From the NCBI GenBank assembly GCA_023439545.1, contig JAEXNT010000039.1, forward strand, positions 1 to 40,868: a stretch of 40,868 bases of DNA. Direction: 5' to 3'. The notes under the pieces are model-generated. The model made no database searches and had not been told where the DNA came from. It was given only the letters and a program-made list of their open reading frames with translations. The position numbers were made by a program, and so were the translations under genes. Source of the DNA: Bacillota bacterium. Lineage in GTDB: Bacteria > Bacillota > Clostridia > Acetivibrionales > DTU013. Of this stretch, positions 1 to 6,098 are shown piece after piece (positions within the stretch are counted from its first letter, which is position 1; every line of letters starts with the position of its first letter).

Positions 1-49
1 TTGCCGTCTGTAGAATTGTTTCCCTGATATTCTCTATTACTTTAGGCAA
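1..49 (-). CDS. Possible TetR-family regulator, first 16 residues only
   Basis: On the minus strand a TTG codon at 49-47 opens a frame that runs off the window edge: MPKVIENIRETILQTA. A start of this form (MPKV...R..IL..A) is typical of helix 1 of TetR/AcrR regulators. A GGTGGTG sequence lies about 7 bases upstream of the TTG and could be its ribosome site. The large palindrome at 63-94 sits just upstream, where an autoregulatory TetR operator would lie. Only 16 residues are visible, so the family call is inference from pattern and could be wrong. Confidence 0.4.
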   Translation of the reverse strand, partial: MPKVIENIRETILQTA

Positions 50-62
50 TTTATCACCACCA

Positions 63-94
63 ATAATTTATATGAACTCGTTCATATAAATTAT
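63..94. promoter_or_regulatory. 15-bp perfect inverted repeat, probable TetR-type operator
   Basis: The arms 63-77 and 80-94 are perfect reverse complements around a TC centre, with the core TATGAAC-TC-GTTCATA. The site lies directly in front of the minus-strand TetR-like start, the usual place for an operator of a self-repressing regulator. There is no T-run, so a terminator is less likely. Confidence 0.45.
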
Positions 95-231
95 ATTCAA
101 TTGGAACAGAGAAGTCAAATAACATCCTGATAGTGTTGATACACTCTCGTATATTTATGAAAAGGCTAAAAATTATTACATCAGATAAATAAACCAACCC
201 TAAAACCTGGGTAAAAAAAATGACTTTTCTC

Positions 232-270
232 TCCTTAAATAAGTGACTTACAAGTCACTTATTTTAAGGA
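232..270. promoter_or_regulatory. Long hairpin overlapping a ribosome binding site
   Basis: The arms 232-249 and 252-270 pair over 18 bp with a single bulged T at 265 and only two loop bases (AC). The right arm ends in AAGGA at 266-270, the best ribosome site for the short frame starting at 280. If transcribed, the hairpin would hide that site. It could instead be an operator or a weak terminator of something further left. Confidence 0.4.
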
Positions 271-279
271 AATGAACTC

Positions 280-417
280 ATGGTAACTGGAAAAATTACT
301 AGCGGCAAGAAATGCAGGTGGTGTCCTAACACCATTACCTACGATTTAGACAGCAACAGTTCTGTGAGCGCCAACGAGGTTGTGACCGTCCTCTGGAAAA
401 TAATTATTTTAATATAG
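280..417 (+). pseudogene. 45-residue frame resembling part of a bacterial SH3 domain
   Basis: An ATG at 280, 9 bases after AAGGA, opens a 45-codon frame ending in TAG at 415. The middle reads CPNTITYDLDSNSSV and then NEVVTVLWK, which resembles the RxxPNTxTYD...GEVVTVLW pattern of bacterial SH3 (SH3b) cell-wall-binding domains. The frame then runs into KIIILI and stops where the AT-rich upstream part of the next promoter begins. I read it as a truncated piece of a lysin-type protein joined to the promoter region of the next gene. It may also be a small intact gene. The family match is from memory of the pattern and is weak. Confidence 0.3.
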
Positions 418-420
418 GTG

Positions 421-448
421 TTTACAAACAAGGATCTATCTTCTCTCT
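421..448 (+). promoter_or_regulatory. TcdR-type promoter P1 (TTTACA-N16-CTCTCT)
   Basis: TTTACA at 421-426 and CTCTCT at 443-448 are separated by exactly 16 bases and followed by ATTATTTGAAGT. The same layout occurs at 3032-3059 and 4169-4196. TcdR-family sigma factors are known to use TTTACA at -35 with a C/T-rich -10. P1 and the 4169 copy also share TATTTTAA and a TATAGG just upstream of TTTACA. It drives the hydrolase gene at 603 through a leader of roughly 150 bases. Confidence 0.75.
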
Positions 449-451
449 ATT

Positions 452-558
452 ATTTGAAGTCAAACAAAGTTAACTATGATCGGTGTCAACAAGTGGTGGA
501 CAAGCTCATGACATCGTTAAGTCCAAGTAATTGTAGCTGTGCTGAAAAGACTTCAAAT
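452..558 (+). promoter_or_regulatory. Structured 5' leader shared with the 4200 region
   Basis: Between promoter P1 and the hydrolase start, ATTTGAAGTC (452-461) can pair with GACTTCAAAT (549-558), enclosing a second stem TGGAC (497-501)/GTCCA (521-525). The leader at 4219-4310 has the same arrangement. It keeps the motifs TGAT.CGGT, GGACAA and GTTA.GTCCAA in the same order, while the bases between them differ. A conserved leader RNA of about 100 bases is the simplest reading. No known riboswitch class was recognised. Confidence 0.4.
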
Positions 559-602
559 AAATTATCAAGATTTACTTGATACAAAAAAGGAAGTGTATTA
601 TT

Positions 603-1463
603 ATGGCAAACTCGGACTATACTTTTACCCAAGTACTAAACGGCGCGGGCTCTTATAGTGTAAACGGTGATACCGGCTATTCTGCGGGTGTGGAAACCAT
701 GCAGACATATTTGAAAAATATCGGGTATACCATTACTCCAGATGGTCGATTCGGCACCGGCACAAAAGCGGCCGTCACGGAATTCCAGCGAGAGCTTGGG
801 ATTACGCAGGACGGAGTCGCCGGCCAAGCTACAATCGTGCGAATAAACACAGTACGTTCCTCTACCTATTGGACAAGCTATGGCGCCAGACTTGAGGATA
901 GTGCATGGGGACGAACTAATATTTTAGCAGGAAGATTTGCAGACATTGACTTACTTGCCCGTATCATCTATGCAGAAGATAATAAATATACAAACGCCCA
1001 GGGTGGAATTGCCATCGTTATCAAAAAGCGCTCCGGGTCGTCTTCGTACTATGAATCTCCAGTTACCTATCCTAGTGCCTCTATTTGGGCAAGGGTTGTA
1101 GCAAAAAGTGGCCAATATTCAACTACATCTGCGGGTACCACGAACGCACAGAAACCCACTCGCGGCTACAATGGCACTTCGGCTACCGGCTTTGTTGATT
1201 CATACTGGAAAAATGCTGTTGATATCGCAACGAAGCTCGTAAACGGTACCACATTCACAGTGACCGGCTATACTGTATCCGGGCTGACCATTAGCTCAAC
1301 TACCACCTCTCTCTCCTCTACCACTACCGCAAACTATTATAACCAGGTCGCATATAGTTTATATAAAACTTGGTATAATGGCGGGCATATTAGTTCGACT
1401 GTAACGCCCATTGCATTTTCTACAAGCACTTCAGATGCAACCGTAATCTGTTACAACGCATAA
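603..1463 (+). CDS. Peptidoglycan-binding / SleB-like cell-wall hydrolase without signal peptide
   Basis: This 286-residue protein starts at ATG 603, about 9 bases after AAAAGGAAG; the in-frame ATG at 576 has no such site. Residues about 18-80 form a PG_binding_1 domain (repeat core PDGRFGTGTKAAVTEFQ, then DGVAG). Residues about 115-220 resemble the SleB/CwlJ hydrolase_2 fold: DLLARIIYAED with the expected acidic residue, AIVIKKR where family members have VxxNRV, then a VAKSGQYS stretch. The C-terminal third is rich in Ser and Thr and is not recognised. No signal peptide or membrane segment is present, so a Sec route is unlikely. The upstream promoter matches those of the sigma/holin module at 3083-4038, suggesting the protein is released by that holin. 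Whether its target is the host wall or that of competitors cannot be told. Confidence 0.75.
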   Translation: MANSDYTFTQVLNGAGSYSVNGDTGYSAGVETMQTYLKNIGYTITPDGRFGTGTKAAVTEFQRELGITQDGVAGQATIVRINTVRSSTYWTSYGARLEDSAWGRTNILAGRFADIDLLARIIYAEDNKYTNAQGGIAIVIKKRSGSSSYYESPVTYPSASIWARVVAKSGQYSTTSAGTTNAQKPTRGYNGTSATGFVDSYWKNAVDIATKLVNGTTFTVTGYTVSGLTISSTTTSLSSTTTANYYNQVAYSLYKTWYNGGHISSTVTPIAFSTSTSDATVICYNA

Positions 1464-1465
1464 TT

Positions 1466-1512
1466 AAAAAAGCATTGCTCCCCTTCCACAGAGGGGGAGC
1501 AATGCTTTTTAA
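1466..1512. terminator. Bidirectional terminator between convergent genes
   Basis: The arms 1467-1483 (AAAAAGCATTGCTCCCC) and 1494-1510 pair perfectly with a 10-base loop. A-run and T-run flanks allow termination on both strands. It ends the hydrolase transcript and overlaps the last bases of the minus-strand lipoprotein gene. Confidence 0.9.
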
Positions 1513-2276
1513 TTTTGTTTTGTTTCTGATCGCTCCAAAACGACCCACCCGTCTCCATTCCAATAGATGGTTTGACTCTCTCGATCACCTATGTTTCCTC
1601 TATATCCATCCCCAGTCGAGTGAAGGACAATGCCTTGCAGAGGTTTATCTCCAATTTCTGTAATGTTGGTTCCTATAACGAGGCTCCCTGTATATAATTT
1701 CTCCCCATCAACGGATAAGAGAGGCGCCTCTCCAGACGTATTTAGACGCTCTACTACATTTGGTGGGTACGCCTCACTGCCACCATATACATCTAAGGCA
1801 AAAACAGAAACAAGACCGGAGTTGGCATATTGGGTATTCACCTCAAGTATAATCGCGTCCTTTTTTTCGGAAAATAACTTCGCTGTATAAAATTGATAGC
1901 TGCCAATTGCATGCACGATATGCGCTGTTGTATCACCAGTGCCAAACCGAATCCGTACCACAAGTTCCGAAGCATCGTATAAACCAAATCCATTATGATC
2001 CCAGTCATAAAGGCTCACATACGCCTCATCATCATGATCCCCAATTCCATCCAAGTTCAAGCCCGTAAAAAGCTGCCCGTGTTCTTCAATTGGCTGCGCC
2101 CAAAGAGGCTCGTCACTGTTTTCTAGATTATTCTGATTCATATCTTCTGATGTATTACTTTCAGATATGGGTATGGTTGCTGGCTGATTTTCGTTAGCCT
2201 GCACACTTGCGCCGGAAGAGCATCCGGCAGAAAAAAGTAACGTAAAACAAATGGTAATCCCGAGCCATTTTTTCAT
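1509..2276 (-). CDS. Putative lipoprotein, function unknown
   Basis: This 255-residue protein begins MKKWLGITICFTLLFSAGC, a lipoprotein signal with a cleavage site before Cys19. A low-complexity Asn/Glu/Ser linker follows to about residue 55. The mature domain has GLNLDGIGDHDDEAYVSLYDWD, close to the acidic DLNGDGxxDE motif of secreted proteins with an FG-GAP/VCBS-like repeat, and a long beta-rich tail. The start follows AGGAGG by 8 bases. It is transcribed toward the hydrolase at 603 and shares its terminator. No TcdR-type promoter is seen before it. A role such as surface binding or immunity to the neighbouring lysins would be speculation. Confidence 0.75.
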   Translation of the reverse strand: MKKWLGITICFTLLFSAGCSSGASVQANENQPATIPISESNTSEDMNQNNLENSDEPLWAQPIEEHGQLFTGLNLDGIGDHDDEAYVSLYDWDHNGFGLYDASELVVRIRFGTGDTTAHIVHAIGSYQFYTAKLFSEKKDAIILEVNTQYANSGLVSVFALDVYGGSEAYPPNVVERLNTSGEAPLLSVDGEKLYTGSLVIGTNITEIGDKPLQGIVLHSTGDGYRGNIGDRESQTIYWNGDGWVVLERSETKQN

Positions 2277-2849
2277 CTCTTCAATCCTCCTAAAAAATGT
2301 ACTAGACGCTAATCAGGGCTTGCCGAACAATAACAAACCCGCATAATAACTGTATTTGATAACCATTTTATGAGTAGATTTCCACCGGCAAAAGATCAAT
2401 AAAATGTATCTCTCACCAAATTTTAGACAGCTAAGAAAATCAATTAGTTCCATTTTTTAGCATCAACCTTTTCCAAATCTTCCATCCTTAATGATATCTT
2501 AATTCAAACTGGTCCTGTATTTTTTGATTACTTTCCAAAATCCTGCCTCCCTTAAAGATATTCCTTTAAGATTGCGTACGTCTGGCGGAATTACTTTGCC
2601 TTATACAAATAGAGACAACAAGATAAATAAAATGCAACAAAAAATCCAAATCATTTTATATTTCCAAAATATTTAACATGACCGGATCAATCCAGTGAAA
2701 ATCAGTCGTCGGGATGGCGTCAATTACCTTTAATGGTCAGCATACGATTGAAATTGTCGCGACGGTTTCTGATTCTCGTGAGAGACTCCCGTTTGGTGCG
2801 TGATCTATGCAACAAAAATTACAAATTATTTAAAACTTCTATTTTGATG

Positions 2850-2876
2850 TTGCAAATTGCTCAAAGGGTTGTCTTA
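2850..2876 (+). promoter_or_regulatory. ECF-type promoter A (TTGCAA-N15-GTCTTA)
   Basis: TTGCAA at 2850-2855 and GTCTTA at 2871-2876 are 15 bases apart. The same elements at the same spacing occur at 8012-8038 (plus) and 5982-5956 (minus); copies A and 8012 share ATGTTGCAAA and TTGTCTT. It points toward the TcdR-like sigma gene about 200 bases downstream, with no good gene in between. The likely reader is the ECF sigma at 6658. Confidence 0.55.
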
Positions 2877-3031
2877 TCTTTATAAACGGAAAATTTGTAA
2901 TTTATTGTAATTAAATTTATTAAGGAAAACGTTACGAAGCAGGGATTATGGCTAATTACTGCAATCAGCTGCTTTATTTTCAGAAAGGCGGACAAGTATG
3001 CAGAAGGATTAAATTTATTCATCTTTTTATG

Positions 3032-3059
3032 TTTACAAATACTGGAATCCCATCTCTTT
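3032..3059 (+). promoter_or_regulatory. TcdR-type promoter P3, probable autoregulation of the sigma gene
   Basis: TTTACA (3032-3037), 16 bases, CTCTTT (3054-3059), then AGCATATGAAG. This matches the copies before both hydrolase units. Transcription would begin only some 10 bases before the ribosome site GAAGGGTGGG at 3068-3076. It therefore supports ATG 3083 rather than ATG 3065 as the start of the sigma gene. Confidence 0.75.
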
Positions 3060-3082
3060 AGCATATGAAGGGTGGGATGTTT

Positions 3083-3643
3083 ATGATTAGCGACTTAATT
3101 GCAGAATCTCAAAATGGCAATAGCGATGCTGCCTTGCTCATGATTGAGAAATTTAAACCTTTACTCAGAAAATATGCATATAAGCTTTACTATGAAGATG
3201 CTTACAATGACCTTCTTGTCGACTTTATTGAACTGATTCACAATATTAACCTTGACCATATCCACGATAAAAGTGAAGGTAAAATGGTGTCCTACATATT
3301 TAAATCAATAAATAGCAGTTTTATAAAAAAGTTAACGGCTATAAAAAAACTTCACAATTGTATCCTTTATTCGGAATTAAGTGAGAATCAATTGTATTAT
3401 GTAAATATTATATCATCTACAAATGATGAATACTTCATGCATGAATTACCGGACATTTCCTTAGTTTTAACCAAAACGGAATTTTTGATTGTAAAAATGA
3501 TTTATTGCTCCGGCTACACAGTAGCAGAAATTGCTTTTGTTTTTAGCATTTCCAGACAAGCTGTAAATCAAATGAAAAGGAGAGCTTTAAAAAAATTAGA
3601 AACCATGTTTTCGGACAAGCCGGTTAGGGAGGCAAAGGCATGA
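3083..3643 (+). CDS. TcdR/UviA/BotR-like alternative sigma factor
   Basis: This 186-residue protein matches the length of C. difficile TcdR (about 184). The start at ATG 3083 follows GAAGGGTGGG by 6 bases. Residues 1-85 follow the TcdR pattern: LIAESQNGN, then FKPLLRKYAYKLYYEDAYND, FIELI.NINL, and KMVSYI.KSI, corresponding to sigma region 2. Residues about 140-175 are a region 4 helix-turn-helix (GYTVAEIA, then ISRQAVNQMKRRALKKLE). This group of sigma factors is known for switching on clostridial toxin and bacteriocin genes, usually including its own. Its gene overlaps the holin gene by 4 bases (ATGA), so translation is coupled. Matching promoters sit before itself and before the hydrolase units at 603 and 4330/4492. 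No large toxin gene is visible in the window. Confidence 0.85.
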   Translation: MISDLIAESQNGNSDAALLMIEKFKPLLRKYAYKLYYEDAYNDLLVDFIELIHNINLDHIHDKSEGKMVSYIFKSINSSFIKKLTAIKKLHNCILYSELSENQLYYVNIISSTNDEYFMHELPDISLVLTKTEFLIVKMIYCSGYTVAEIAFVFSISRQAVNQMKRRALKKLETMFSDKPVREAKA

Positions 3644-4038
3644 ACTCAATTATAAACATTTATAAAGCAATTAGCGCATTCATAGGTGGTGTGTTAGGAT
3701 GGTTTTTAGGTGGTTTTGATACTTTAATTTACACTCTGATTGCATTCGTTTCAATCGATTACATAACCGGAGTTTGGCTGGCCGTTTTGGAAAAAAAGGT
3801 TTCAAGCGATATAGGCTTTAAAGGCATAAGCAAGAAAATGATGATATTCGTTTTGGTTTCTTTAGGAAACATCATAGATCAATTGGTTATCGGCAACGGC
3901 AGCACACTTAGATGTATGCTGATTATGTTCTACCTATCCAACGAAGGCATCAGTATCATAGAAAATGCAGGAAAAATGGGGCTTCCGCTCCCTCAGAAGC
4001 TCAAAGAAGTATTGCAGCAGCTAAATAATACTAAATGA
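3640..4038 (+). CDS. TcdE-like phage-type holin
   Basis: This 132-residue membrane protein belongs to the TcdE/phage_holin_4 family. Diagnostic stretches are LGWFLGGFDTLIYTLIAF, DYITGVWLA, GFKGISKK, FYLSNEGISIIENAGKMG and LPLPQKLKEVL, each close to C. difficile TcdE in order and spacing. Three or four hydrophobic segments are visible at about 8-30, 33-52, 66-84 and 90-108. In C. difficile, TcdE forms membrane pores and promotes toxin release. The start codon overlaps the sigma stop. The only protein-like partners in reach are two hydrolases without signal peptides, so the likely role is release of those enzymes. A start at an internal Met, as used for shorter holin forms, is not obvious. Confidence 0.88.
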   Translation: MNSIINIYKAISAFIGGVLGWFLGGFDTLIYTLIAFVSIDYITGVWLAVLEKKVSSDIGFKGISKKMMIFVLVSLGNIIDQLVIGNGSTLRCMLIMFYLSNEGISIIENAGKMGLPLPQKLKEVLQQLNNTK

Positions 4039-4168
4039 CATTAAATATGTAAAAGTTTCTTAATTCACACTTTTTCCCTTTTATGTTTCAATGGGTAGAA
4101 TAATACATTCGGCTGGGTAGTTTTTTTATAGATGAGTTACAAAAAAGTAATCTATTTTAAAATATAGG

Positions 4169-4196
4169 TTTACAAATCCGGTAATGCTCTCTCTTT
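4169..4196 (+). promoter_or_regulatory. TcdR-type promoter P2 (TTTACA-N16-CTCTTT)
   Basis: TTTACA (4169-4174) and CTCTTT (4191-4196) are 16 bases apart and followed by ATTATATGAAGT, nearly the same as P1 (ATTATTTGAAGT). The upstream TATTTTAA and TATAGG are also shared with P1. It drives the unit at 4330-5073. Confidence 0.78.
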
Positions 4197-4218
4197 ATTA
4201 TATGAAGTGAGCAAATAT

Positions 4219-4310
4219 TGATAGATGATACGGTTTAAAAGCTTGGACAACTTTTAATCCGTTACGTCCAAATTATCTCTATTAGTTAATGCCTACTCAA
4301 AAATCTATTA
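4219..4310 (+). promoter_or_regulatory. Structured 5' leader, second copy
   Basis: TGATAGAT (4219-4226) can pair with ATCTATTA (4303-4310), one G-U pair included, directly before the ribosome site AAAGGAAGG. Inside it TTGGAC (4243-4248) pairs with GTCCAA (4266-4271). Order and motifs match the leader at 452-558, while the outer stem has a different sequence. This is what a conserved fold would show. Confidence 0.38.
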
Positions 4311-4329
4311 TAAAGGAAGGTGAGATTTT

Positions 4330-4455
4330 ATGGGTTTCAAAGAATTAGTCAGTACTTATCAGAGCTTTTATACCAATTTTTCTGTAACTGGATCAACTGT
4401 ACCGCCGGGAGGAACAATACCAGAAACAATTTACCTTAAATTACCCTATTTTTAA
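4330..4455 (+). CDS. 41-residue frame, leader peptide or stop-interrupted N-terminus of the next gene
   Basis: ATG 4330 has a strong ribosome site (AAAGGAAGG, 9 bases away) behind promoter P2, so it is very likely translated. The product reads MGFKELVSTYQSFYTNFSVT, then a Gly/Pro-rich GSTVPPGGTIPE and a hydrophobic end, with TAA at 4453. The next gene (GTG 4492) is in the same frame. Without the TAA the reading would continue SHDGIYGGKSPYVDIQN straight into it. An 8-bp palindrome (AATCCCAT-G-ATGGGATT, 4454-4470) begins inside the stop codon. It is either a small separate protein, or the true N-terminus of the hydrolase broken by a nonsense change, or a stop that is read through. Confidence 0.55.
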   Translation: MGFKELVSTYQSFYTNFSVTGSTVPPGGTIPETIYLKLPYF

Positions 4456-4491
4456 TCCCATGATGGGATTTATGGGGGAAAGAGTCCATAT

Positions 4492-5073
4492 GTGGACATA
4501 CAAAACGCTATCAGAAATAAATATTTCAATACCCAAACCGGACATTGGAGTAAATCAGCATCAACCATACAATCCGAGATAAATTCCGCTCCTGATAGTG
4601 AAAAGAAAAATTATGGAATGGATTGTTCAGGTCTGGTTTATTTTGTGCTAAATGAATCAACAAAACCAAATATCAACGATAATATGACAACAGGCGCACT
4701 TTATTCTCAATTTAATGCAACCTATGCAAACGGAGTGCTCGCCAGCAGTCTCACGAGTACAAGCAACGGAACACAAAAAACAAGAGCCCAGGATATGGTT
4801 GTTGGTTGTACAATTCGTTTTGATAACGGCGGACATGTGCTTGTCATTTATCAAGTTGATAAGAATTCCAGTGGAGTTGTGACTAAGATCTATTACGCCC
4901 ATTCTAATGGTTCCCATGGTCCGCATACTGGAACCATAACGATAGGAGATAGTACAAAAGATCTAAAAGATACGCATCAGACATGGAGCGATATAGCATA
5001 CACTGACGCAGTTGCAAAAGGCTATTATAATCAAACGATCTTGCTAAGCAGTTTGGCTTCTTTCGCTTCCTAG
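4492..5073 (+). CDS. NlpC/P60-like peptidoglycan peptidase/amidase without signal peptide
   Basis: From GTG 4492 the protein has 193 residues. MDCSGLVYFVLNE gives the nucleophile Cys in the DCSGLV context typical of NlpC/P60 and CHAP-type wall hydrolases. A GGHVLVIYQVD stretch gives the catalytic His, and AHSNGSHGPHTG a possible third polar residue. No signal peptide is present. The only ribosome-like sequence before GTG is GGGGGA about 12 bases away, weaker than that of the frame at 4330, which lies in the same frame upstream. The real protein may therefore start at 4330 if the TAA at 4453 is bypassed. It is the second cell-wall hydrolase under a TcdR-type promoter and the nearest cargo candidate for the holin at 3640. 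Confidence 0.75.
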   Translation: MDIQNAIRNKYFNTQTGHWSKSASTIQSEINSAPDSEKKNYGMDCSGLVYFVLNESTKPNINDNMTTGALYSQFNATYANGVLASSLTSTSNGTQKTRAQDMVVGCTIRFDNGGHVLVIYQVDKNSSGVVTKIYYAHSNGSHGPHTGTITIGDSTKDLKDTHQTWSDIAYTDAVAKGYYNQTILLSSLASFAS

Positions 5074-5104
5074 TACTATTTTCTAAAACTAGTTTATAAA
5101 AACG

Positions 5105-5138
5105 AAAGGGGGGAGTCTTTTCCAAGATTTCCCCCTTT
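5105..5138. terminator. Terminator between convergent genes
   Basis: AAAGGGGG (5105-5112) pairs with CCCCCTTT (5131-5138). On the minus strand it is followed by TTTCGTTTTTAT, a good U-tract. On the plus strand the T-run is short, so it serves mainly the minus-strand gene at 5150. Confidence 0.7.
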
Positions 5139-5149
5139 AACAAATTGTT

Positions 5150-5782
5150 TTAACCGGAGGTAGGGGCAACTTCCACGATTTTTACGACCACATTGTTCTG
5201 ATCCAAAATGAAGATAATAGCTCCAAGACCACCCCAATAATCCGTACCTTGATAAGAACCGTTAAAAATATTATGATTGTCCACATAGAGAAAAGTATCC
5301 GCCAGGTCTATACCCTGCAAAACGATGTCAAGCGAACGCAAATTCATTGACGTTATTTTGCTGACATTATACTCTTGGAGGCCGTATTTTTGGTAAGCCG
5401 CCTCTACATTTTTTTTGCTCGAACCGACAGAAATGCCTTGACTTGTGATATAATTCGCGTCTTTGTATACTTTTTGTAAAGCAGTCCAATCGCCAGAGGG
5501 ATATTGTTCTTCAAACGTATCCACGTCACGATAATAGGCGATACGAAACGGTCCATTCGCGTTTTGGCCGTTTGCGTAAACGAATGGGGTATCCTCGGCG
5601 TTATCACTGGAAGGGTTTATGCAACGCATTGTCAAAAAATCCTTTGGATATGCAATCATACCGGATTCACGACTTTGTAGGCTAAAATGGATACTTACGT
5701 ATATGATAAAAAGCAATAATAAAAACAGGCATACAAAAAGTAAAAGCCGCTGATAGGGTCCTATCTTCTGAAAACGTATCAA
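5150..5782 (-). CDS. Membrane-anchored extracellular protein, function unknown
   Basis: This 210-residue protein starts at TTG 5782 after GGGAGGTG. Residues about 12-33 are one strong membrane helix (LLLFVCLFLLLLFIIYV) with basic and polar residues before it, so the rest should face outside. The outer domain has GISVGSSKKNVEAAYQKYG, similar to the short GxxxGxxxxxVxxxYG motif of many small Gram-positive surface domains. It also has a Tyr/Gly-rich segment near residue 175. The family is not recognised. It follows a 44-codon gene by 13 bases, behind an ECF-type promoter at 5982-5956, and is probably a member of the ECF regulon. Confidence 0.7.
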   Translation of the reverse strand: MIRFQKIGPYQRLLLFVCLFLLLLFIIYVSIHFSLQSRESGMIAYPKDFLTMRCINPSSDNAEDTPFVYANGQNANGPFRIAYYRDVDTFEEQYPSGDWTALQKVYKDANYITSQGISVGSSKKNVEAAYQKYGLQEYNVSKITSMNLRSLDIVLQGIDLADTFLYVDNHNIFNGSYQGTDYWGGLGAIIFILDQNNVVVKIVEVAPTSG

Positions 5783-5795
5783 AACAACACCTCCC

Positions 5796-5930
5796 TTAAT
5801 AAACTCTCGTTTTCTTCAAATACTTTAATTTTTCATAGCTCTCAATTATACTATTAATATTTGGACCTATTGTTTTTTGTTTCCGTTCCCTGTATATTTT
5901 TTCACGCCTATCAGTTAAACAATTACACAA
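5796..5930 (-). CDS. Small basic 44-residue protein
   Basis: TTG 5930 follows GGAGGTG by about 10 bases and opens a 44-codon frame ending at 5796, 13 bases before the next start. The product has Cys residues at 2 and 4, is rich in Lys and Arg (DRREKIYRERKQK) and looks helical. It lies only 26 bases behind an ECF-type promoter. The good ribosome site, promoter and tight spacing to the next gene support translation. The family is unknown and the TTG start is an inference. Confidence 0.5.
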   Translation of the reverse strand: MCNCLTDRREKIYRERKQKTIGPNINSIIESYEKLKYLKKTRVY

Positions 5931-5955
5931 AATATTTTGACACCTCCAATATTAC

Positions 5956-5982
5956 AAAGACAACTAAGTAGCTGAAACGCAA
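5956..5982 (-). promoter_or_regulatory. ECF-type promoter C (TTGCGT-N15-GTCTTT)
   Basis: On the minus strand TTGCGT (5982-5977) and GTCTTT (5961-5956) are 15 bases apart, as in the copies at 2850 and 8012. The TT before GTCTT and the G before TTGC are also kept. The gene at 5930 follows at a normal distance. Confidence 0.6.
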
Positions 5983-6098
5983 CAATAAATGGTAAATATT
6001 TTTTTCAGAATATAATGCTTTTCTTCCTTCGTCTGTAAGAAATAAGCCTTACCTCCGGTATTAAATGCTTGCGTAGTGCAAATCATAACATCAACTCT

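Larger units (their letters stand above)
2277..3082. other. 806-bp AT-rich intergenic region with decayed sequence and two promoters
   Basis: There is no convincing gene here. A short plus-strand frame at 2714-2803 (29 codons, MASITFNGQHTIEI then VSDSRERLPFGA) reads like a real protein piece. It has no ribosome site and a TGA lies in frame just upstream, so it is probably a remnant. The right half holds an ECF-type promoter (2850-2876) and a TcdR-type promoter (3032-3059), both pointing at the sigma gene. Confidence 0.5.

Noticed and set aside
2290..2330. Possible ECF-like promoter on the minus strand before the lipoprotein (GTCTAG with a TTGTTC upstream)
   Set aside because: The -35 differs and the spacing is not the 15 bases seen in the three matching copies.
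2948..3061. 37-codon plus-strand frame just before the sigma gene
   Set aside because: It contains the conserved TTTACA/CTCTTT promoter and has only a weak AGGG ribosome site; the promoter explains the sequence conservation better.
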